DNA of 64,000 nt from Neoceratodus forsteri (Eukaryota; Chordata; Ceratodontiformes; Ceratodontidae): the NCBI GenBank assembly GCA_016271365.2, contig JADMNL010000028.1, forward strand, positions 97,247,501 through 97,311,500, written 5' to 3'. This document shows positions 56,714 to 64,000 of this stretch, piece by piece (position 1 is the stretch's first letter; every line of letters begins with the position of its first letter). Below the pieces are notes generated by a model. That model saw nothing but the letters and a program-made list of their open reading frames with translations. It made no database searches and had not been told where the DNA came from. The translations under genes and the position numbers were made by a program.

Positions 56714-59700
56714 CAAGCATTTGTCAATGCCGAATGTTTGCTTGCTGGCATTGGCAGTGGTAGTGTAGAAGTTACAGAGCTGCGTAATAGGAATGGCAGT
56801 GAAGTATTGAACTGAAGCCAACCCCACCACCACCCTGCAGAGAGTGACAGGCATTGGGGTGTGCGTTTGGGTCGTCAGGCATAATGGCCACGTCATTTTA
56901 CCACACCCCACTCTGCAGAGACTGACAAGTGTCACATGTTCCTTGGGGTCTTTGGCCCTTATGCGCACCCCATTTCATTAGGAAATACGGTGAGATGGGC
57001 GCGATATAGGAGAATGGGGTGAAGTTTGGGGCTGAAGAGTCCAAGGCATACATTCGATGCCTCTCAGTGACTGCAGGGTGTGGAATGGTATGAGCATCAC
57101 AGGCAAGAATCCCAAGTCACACCCCTGATTCCTGTCATTCTCTAGAGGGTTGGGCGATTTAGTTGAAAAACCTAATACCTCAGGCATTCGTTGGTATTTT
57201 CACTCCAAATTTTCAACATGTTTGTTTTGTGACCCCACCTCATGAACAGGGGGAATATCAGTTTGGTAGCGGCTGCTTATGCACAGTGACTTCTGACATT
57301 TAGCACCACAGGTGCAAAATATTCAAACAGGATGTAAAAATGACAGCTGTACTCTTTCATGGGGAGGTGTAAAAATGGCTATGTTGCAAATGTGTAGTAA
57401 AATATTTAAAAAATGGTGAAGTCACAGCGTACATAGAAACTGTACGCACACCGTAATATAATTAGGTTGGGGATTTTTTTAGCAGATTGTCAACTCAGGC
57501 ATTTTGGTGCCTCCGATCATGAACAGTGTCACTGTGATTTTCTTTATCTGTGCCGAACAATGATTTCCCACAGCGACCACACATCTCTGCACTGAAAGTG
57601 TGAAAACACACTTTGGCCATGTTGTGAAAAATGGCAGCTGTACTGTTCATAAGGAAGTGTGGAAAAATGCCACTAGTGAAAATCTGGACTGAAAATATTA
57701 CAAAGTCATGAACTAACGAGGATGCGTGGAAACTGCACAATGCTCACTCGTAACACAGTCATTTTATGGACTTTTGTCACCAAATTTTCAACATAGTCAT
57801 TTTAAGACCTCTGCTCATGAACAGTGTAACTGTGATTTTCTTAATCTGTCCTAAACATTGCTTTCGCACACCAACAGCACCATTGTGCGCTACATGTGCG
57901 ATAACACATTTTGGGTGACATATGAAAAATTGCAGCTGTACTGTTCATAAGGAAGTTTAATAAAATGGACATGTTGAAAATCTAGAGTGAAAATATTAAA
58001 TTTGCAAACTTACGAGCATCCATAGGAACTGTGCAACGCACGCTCATAAAAGTCATTTTTAGGAATTTTTTCACCAAATTTTCAACATAGCCATTTTAAG
58101 ACCTCTGCTCATGAACAGTGTCACTGTAGTTTTGTTAATGTTCCCATACATTGAGTTTGCACACCGACTGCGCCATTGTGCGGTACATGGGGGGAAACAC
58201 GTTTTGGGCAGGATGTGAAAAATGACAGCTGTACTGCTCATAAGGAGGTGTGGTAAAATGGCAATGTTGAAAATCTGGAGTGGAAATATTGAAAATTCGC
58301 AAACCTACTAGCGTGCGTGGGAACTGTGCAATGCACACTCGTAAAACAGTCATTTTTAGGAATTCTTTCACCAAATTTTCAACATTACCATTTTAAGATC
58401 TCTGCTCATGAACAGTGACACTGTGATTTTCTTAATGTGTCCCATACACTGAGTTTGCAAAGACTGCGCCATTGTGTGCTACATGGGCGGAAACACATTT
58501 TGGGTGAGATGTGAAAAATGACAGCTGTACTACTCATAAGAAGGTGTGGAAAAATGGCAATGTTGAAAATCTGGAGTGGAAATATTGAAAATTCGCAAAC
58601 CTATGAGTGTGCGTAGGAACTTCGCAACACACGCTCGTAAAACAGTAATTTTAGGAATTTTTTCACCAAATTTTCAACATAGCCATTTCAAGACCTCTGC
58701 TCATGAACAGTGTCACTGTGATTTTCTTAATTTGTCCCGTACATTGACTTCGCACACTGACTGCGCCATTCTGCGCTACATGGGCGGAAACACATTTTGG
58801 GTGAGATGTGAAAAATGACAGCTATACTACTCATAAGAAGGTGTGGTAAAATGGCAATATTGAAAATCTGGAGTGAAAATATTTAAATTTCGCGAACTTA
58901 CGAGCCTGCGTAGGAACTGCGCAATGCACGCTCGTTAAACAGTCATTTTTTGGAATTTTGGCACCAAATTTTCAACATGGGGTTTTGGGCTCCCTTCTCA
59001 TGAATGATGTCACTGTCATGGTGGTATTCAGGCCTGAAGGGTGATTTCGCAGTCACTGCACAGTCACTGCCAGGAAATCACGCCTTAGAGCTCATACGCC
59101 GTGACAATGACATCATTCATGAAGGTCCCAAAACCCCATGGTAATGGTGCAAAAATTCAAAATAGCTGAGATATCAATAAAGTTGAAACCCCCTATCTAG
59201 CCATTATACAGCTTACCGGCATTTCCTCAGTTCAGCGGTCGGCTTTGAAGAGTGCAGACATGTTCCGGTCCACGAAGATCTTGGCGCCGAGTCAGGGTAA
59301 GTATGGGGTGAAGGGGTGTGGCAACTAGGTGCGCAGTGGGTGGTTTGCGGGTTGTGGGAGGGTGGAGCGCGCAGCTGGACCGTTTTTGTCTTGCAGGTAC
59401 AAAACATAAAAAGATGTCATGGGACCATTTGCCATGCTGGGGTGGGCTCCCAGCGTGGCACAAGGACTTAAGGGCGTTCAGCCGACAGAGTTTGGGCACC
59501 GTTGCTGAGAGAAAAAAAAAATAAAAAAAGACGTCAGGACCGCTTGCCATGCTGGGGTGGCCTCAGCGGCACAAGGATTCTGGGGGGGCATCAGCGATGG
59601 GGATTGGGCACCCCATCGGCAAAATGACTGATTGCCACGCTGGGTGGGCTCCCAGTGTGGCACCACCTACTGGGAGGGGTGGGAGATGATGCAGCCAATC

Positions 59701-59975
59701 CCGTCGGCTATACACTGCGTCGCGAGGCGCGCCACGCCTCTGCGGCTGGGGGAGCTCTTGGCGTGAGCAGCTTCTTATCGCTGCTCACTCCAGCGTAGCT
59801 CCCCTTTCAACTGTATGCCACTGCATTTTGGAGCGTTGTCAGACAGCTCCAAAATGCATTGACTTACAGGGGCCGCGTCTGCCAGGACACTGCCTGAATT
59901 GGAGGAGGAGGTGACACACCTCCGAAATCTCCGATGATGGCACTATGTTTCTTGCACTTGCGTGCAAGCAAACAT
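56714..59975 (-). mobile_element. HPE element copy D, complete, reverse orientation
   Basis: The window-left end is CAAGCATTTGTCAATGCCGA then ATGTTTGCTTGC (56734-56745). The window-right end is the terminal stem-loop ATGTTT, CTTGCAC (59945-59957) with GTGCAAG, AAACAT (59962-59975), one base bulged. The array anchor GAACAGTG occurs at 57521, 57819, 58113, 58410, 58705 and 59002, a period of 294-298 bp. Toward the hairpin end come the intron-like segment (59231-59396), GCCATGCTGGG/CCCAGCGTGGC (59431-59459), a GTGAGCAGC/GCTGCTCAC stem (~59763-59788) and GCATTTTGGAGC/GCTCCAAAATGC (59822-59857). Flanks in element orientation are TTTTT and TCTTG. Length 3,262 bp. No transposase visible. Confidence 0.85.
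59231..59396 (+). other. Conserved exon/intron-like segment in HPE copy D
   Basis: Acceptor-like ATTTCCTCAG ends at 59230. A 66-bp segment (59231-59296) ends at donor GTAAGTATGGGG, and a 100-bp intron-like stretch ends TTTTTGTCTTGCAG at 59396. The same layout is seen in copies B and C (there on the minus strand, because those elements lie the other way). Confidence 0.5.
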
Positions 59976-60084
59976 AAAAATGGTGGAGATTTGAAATCAA
60001 AATGAGGAGGATTTAACCAATTAGGGAGGAGGGTGGGCAACAGGATTTTGGTAATGGGGTTAGCTGGGCTGGTACTTTTAATAA

Positions 60085-60114
60085 CTGGGCATCTGTTGTC
60101 TGATAGATGCCCAG
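60085..60114. repeat. 10-bp perfect hairpin beside a CCAATCAGGAG motif
   Basis: CTGGGCATCT and AGATGCCCAG around a 10-nt loop, with GCCAATCAGGAGGCTG at ~60131. The same flanking motif (CTCCTGATTGG) precedes the hairpins at 61.75 kb. Confidence 0.6.
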
Positions 60115-60179
60115 CTACAGAAGTTTCTCAGCCAATCAGGAGGCTGAAATACTTTTACCCATTTTCCAAACCTTTAAGA

Positions 60180-61640
60180 CTCCACTGCTACTCACACTTC
60201 AAATGTGTTAGCCGCCAGTGACACAGCTAACCTTGCACCAGTTCCAGCAGCACCAGGTATCACGTGATCATGACACTGACTGAACTGGACGTGAGCTTGC
60301 ACCTGTACAAGAATAGTTTGAGTGTATGAGGACTGCCATGGTGATGGGGTCAGAAGGTGACAGGCCACGCAACAAGATCATTCTGCCTGAAGAGAGAGCC
60401 ACAAGGACTTCTGGACTTGCGATGGACCTAATTAATTCAAGTGCCTTTCCAGCCACCAATTGAATCATCTAACAGATCACAGACTTCCAGGACTTCCTGC
60501 CTTGACTGACAGCTCACCCGATGAATGAGAGCAGGGGCTGCTCCAGAACACAAGCAGTCTATCTGGGTGTGCCCAGAGGAGCGGGTCTGTGTGTGTGTGT
60601 CTGCTCAACAGAAAGGGAGCTGAGTGCTGCTGACACCTTGTGCTGTACAGACAGACTGCTCATTGATCTGGCAAAATGAAAGAGTGAGAAGTAGACTTCC
60701 TGCAAGGAAAAAGAGGTTATGACATGCTGAGCACCGCACAATTTGCAGCTGATAACTACAGCTTCAGTGGATACTTTGCTGTGCTGCAGGCTGAAACTGA
60801 AACTGAATCCACCCAATCATCACCACTGCCAGGTATTGGTTGTTACCAGTCACATGGGACTGCTTTTAGAAGTAATGTCATTGGGGCAATATAGGATTCC
60901 ATAAAAATGTGTTCTAACACAGTAAATTTAAGACATTTAACTATATCGGTTATTATAGTAAAGGTCTGATTTAAAAAAACAAACATTTCGGGCTTAAAAA
61001 AAATGGGGTGGCTTCATAGCTTGCTACCCTGAGACCCTATTAGTTGAGTGGTGGCTTTCATTTTTATCAAAAGGTAGATTAAAGTTTTGTAAAAACATTC
61101 TGAAAACGAGCCCCATAGACTCGTATGGGGCACTTTCCGTGCTCTCCCTGGTTCCACATCACAAAACATGGGAGCGCTGTGGCACAGCAGGTGGACCGGG
61201 AAGTGAGAAGGGATAGGATGGCTGGCAAGTTATCCAGAATTATGATCCCTTCCCAAACTTTAAAGAGTGTATTACGATTTATCATTTTAACACAGAGGGG
61301 TTATCGCAGCCCCAAGGTAGTAGGCTATGAAGCCCAACATTTTATCTCGCACCTTTATTTTAACCATGCACGTTTTAATTTTTGAGACATACAGTAAATG
61401 TATTTTGCTGTCTATGGGGTCTGGGGCAATGGTCTTTTCAGCTCCACCTTTTGTAGACAGCACAGTTCCTCCAGCAATCCTTCCTGCAGGTTCTGATCAG
61501 TTCATCTGCTCAATGTAACGCGTGTCTTTGTGAACATACCAGAGAAATCTAGAAAAAAAGACATGAACCCTGACAAAATTTCAGCATACCCCTCTTCTTT
61601 GCCTTCTTGGTGCTGATCAACATTTATATTACCTTTTATA
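60180..61640. other. Spacer, nothing recognised
   Basis: A short GT run at ~60586-60600. No gene, LINE or SINE seen. Confidence 0.4.
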
Positions 61641-61752
61641 ATTAACACGGCATTTTTGGGGGGCTGTTTTATTAATGGGAATCCTTAACATTCTAATGTG
61701 CAATGGCAAGAAAGAATCCTGGCTCCTGATTGGTCAGTTGGCCATCACAACG

Positions 61753-61778
61753 GGGATGTTATCCTGGCATAACATCCC
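61753..61778. repeat. Hairpin GGGATGTTAT/ATAACATCCC
   Basis: Perfect 10-bp stem, loop CCTGGC. Preceded by CTCCTGATTGGTCAG. Confidence 0.7.
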
Positions 61779-61862
61779 TGATGATCATAGGCTAGATTAG
61801 CTAGAGCACTGTTTGCATCTTTTCTTAAAAAAATATTTTTAATCACTAAACAAAATTCTTGG

Positions 61863-61916
61863 GCCCAACCACCCGAGGTGGGATGTTATCCCAGCATAAC
61901 ACCCACCCTGTTGGGC
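61863..61916. repeat. Two-step hairpin related to 61753-61778
   Basis: The outer stem is GCCCAAC/GTTGGGC. The inner stem is GGTGGG, TGTTAT with ATAACA, CCCACC (one bulged A), loop CCCAGC. The centre GGGATGTTATCC and GCATAACA is shared with the preceding hairpin. Confidence 0.7.
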
Positions 61917-62352
61917 ATTATTCCTTTAATATCAGCCACTGTACATAACTGGAACTATCGCTGACATACATGTGAAGTGACAGGGAATTTGATAATTAGA
62001 ATAATCCCAAAGTGTAAGTTGGCATGGGCTGTTTATAAGTTTGTGACTTAGGCTAGATCATATACAAGAAAGGAAGAGTTATAGTCTGGGAGGAATTCAT
62101 TTGGTGACGTCTTTCTGATACGTAATTCGTCCCACGTTTTGTGGTTCACAAACCAGAAAATATTTAGTTTGAACCAAAAAAGTGATTCGAACCAGATATG
62201 TGAATGTGCGAAGTATAACATTTTGGTAAATTTCCCCATAAGCAGGCTATAAAATCTTGATTAGGGAAAACATTGTACATCAGGGATGTTTTAGTTTTGC
62301 TAAAACTATCCCTTTACAAGTGTTTTCCAATTTCAGTAGTAACAGAAATAAA

Positions 62353-64000
62353 CAAGCATTTGTCAATGCCGAATGATTGCTTTCTGATATTAGCATTGGA
62401 CATGCAGGAGTTAGACAGATGTAGAATAAGAATGGCAGTGAAGTACTGAACTCACCCCAACCCACCTCCACACTGCAGAGATGGACAGGCTTTGGGGTGT
62501 GCCTTTGGGTCGTCACCCATAACGCTCATGGCATTTCACCTCACTTTATCCTGTAGACACCGACAAGTGTTGAGGTGTGCCTTGGGGTGTTCGGCTTCAC
62601 AGTCACCCCATTTCATAAGGACATATGCTGAAATGGGTGCAGTATTAGAGAATGGGGTGAAGTCTGGGGCTGAAGAGTCCAAGGCACACCTCGATACCTG
62701 TCACTGGCTTCAGGGTAGGGGGGTGGGGGGAGCATTACAGCCGGCAATCCAAAGGCACACCCCTGATGCCTGTCAGTCTGTACAGGGTGGGACGTTATGG
62801 TTAGAAACCCTAACGCTCCGGGTGTTTGTTGGTATTTGCACTATAAATTTTCAGCATGGCCTTTTTTGTGACCCCCACCTCATGAAAGCATTTGGGACCT
62901 CTATTCATAAACAGTGGCACTGTGATTTTGTTTATCTGTCCCAAACTTTAATTTTCCACAGCGATCATGCCATTCTGCACCATATGTGCAAAAACACAGA
63001 TTGGGTAGGATGTGAAGAATGGCAGCTATATCTTTCATAAGGAGGTGTGAAGAGATGGCAATGTTGAAAATCTGGAGTGAAAATATTAAAAATGCATGAA
63101 CATCCGAGCGTACATGGAAACTGCGCAACGCACGCTCATAACACAGTCATTTAGTAGAATTATTTCCCCACATTTTCAAGATAGGCATTTTGTGACCTCT
63201 GCTCATGGACACTGTCACTATGATTTTCTTAATCTATCCCGAACATTGATTTCCCACAGCGACTGCGCCATTGTGCCCCAGATGTGCAAAAACACATTTC
63301 GGGCAGGATGGGAAAAATGACAGCTGTACTGTTCAAAAGGAGGTGTGCAAAACTGACAATGTTGAAAAATTTGAGTGAAAATATTACACATTTTTAAAGT
63401 TACGGGTGGGTGAGGAAACTGCGCAATGCAAAGCTTGTAGCATAGTCATTTTATGGACTTTTGTCACCAAATTTTCAACATAGACATTTTAGTACCTGTG
63501 CTCATGAACAGTGTCACTGTGATTTTATTAATCTGTCCCAAACACTGATTTCCCACAGCGACTGCGCCATTCTGCGCCAGAAGTGCGAAAACACATTTTG
63601 GCCAGGATGTGAAAAATGACAGCTATACTGTTCATAAGGAGGTGTGAAAAAATGGCAATGTTGAAAATCTGGAGTGAAAATATTACAAATTCACGAAGTT
63701 ACGAGTGTGCGTGGAAACTGTGCAACGCACACTTGTAACACAGTCATTTTTTGGAATTTTTTCACCAAATTTGCAACATAGGCTTTTTGAGAGCCCACGT
63801 CATGAACAATGACACAGTCGTTTTGTTAATCAGTCCCAAAAGATGATTCTGTGCAGTGACTGCAAAATCAACTTTCGGGACTGAGTAACCAGGTGACAGT
63901 CACTGAATTTATGAGATGGGGTCCCAAGAACCCCATGTTGAAAATTTGGTGCCAAAATTCATGAAAATGGCCGAGATATCCACATAAGTTGAAAAAAACT
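62353..64000 (-). mobile_element. HPE element copy F, far end and array (cut by window end)
   Basis: Starts CAAGCATTTGTCAATGCCGA and ATGATTGCTTTC, a mutated form of the subterminal 12-mer, after AAATAAA. The non-array end (~62400-62880) has direct and inverted CAGGGTGG/GACAGGC motifs. Array anchors lie at ~62909, 63207, 63506 and 63804, a ~298-bp period. The stem ACGAGTGTGCGT/ACGCACACTTGT is at ~63700-63736. The hairpin end lies beyond the window. Confidence 0.8.

Overview
This window looks like intergenic, repeat-packed nuclear DNA from a vertebrate. It carries 5'-truncated CR1/L2-type LINEs in both orientations, tRNA-derived SINEs with a MIR-like core, an L2-type LINE tail, many short palindromic (MITE-like) elements, a ~64-bp minisatellite and long tetra- and pentanucleotide runs. 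CR1 tails ending in wording like 'TGGGCCAAGCGGTCCTCATCTG...TTCTATGTTTCTAT' fit a non-avian tetrapod or other sarcopterygian. A caecilian-like amphibian or a basal reptile would fit, but I cannot fix the species. I recognise no host protein-coding gene, tRNA, rRNA or CRISPR array. Short open frames are repeats, LINE relics or chance.

Layout: 1-1623 nested copies of a ~3-kb element (called HPE here, 'hairpin-ended'). 1809-2241 palindromic elements. 3002-8109 and 9656-10452 one minisatellite split by a LINE. 11.7-12.3 kb CR1 remnant. 13.7-18.8 kb a CR1 interrupted by a full HPE. 21.7-24.3 kb a second full HPE. 24.8-40.6 kb scattered SINEs, MITEs, simple repeats and LINE scraps. 40.6-43.1 kb a two-copy LTR-like unit with TATA boxes. 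45.5-47.8 kb L2 remnants, one splitting an older MITE. 52.4-54.4 kb CR1. 56.7-60.0 kb a third full HPE in reverse orientation. 62.4-64.0 kb the start of another one, cut by the window end.

The most interesting system is the HPE family. One end is a stem-loop starting ATGTTTGCTTGC, followed by a chain of further conserved stem-loops. An intron-like segment with splice signals kept in all three full copies comes next. The body is a tandem array of ~296-bp units, each with its own stem-loop. The far end has inverted repeats and closes with another copy of the 12-mer in inverted orientation. Copies sit in T-runs and one has inserted into another. Several stems change in both arms together between copies. 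I could not assign the family to a known transposon superfamily and see no transposase in it. A second theme is a ~160-bp MITE family whose termini and centre are shared while the arms differ between copies yet stay self-complementary.
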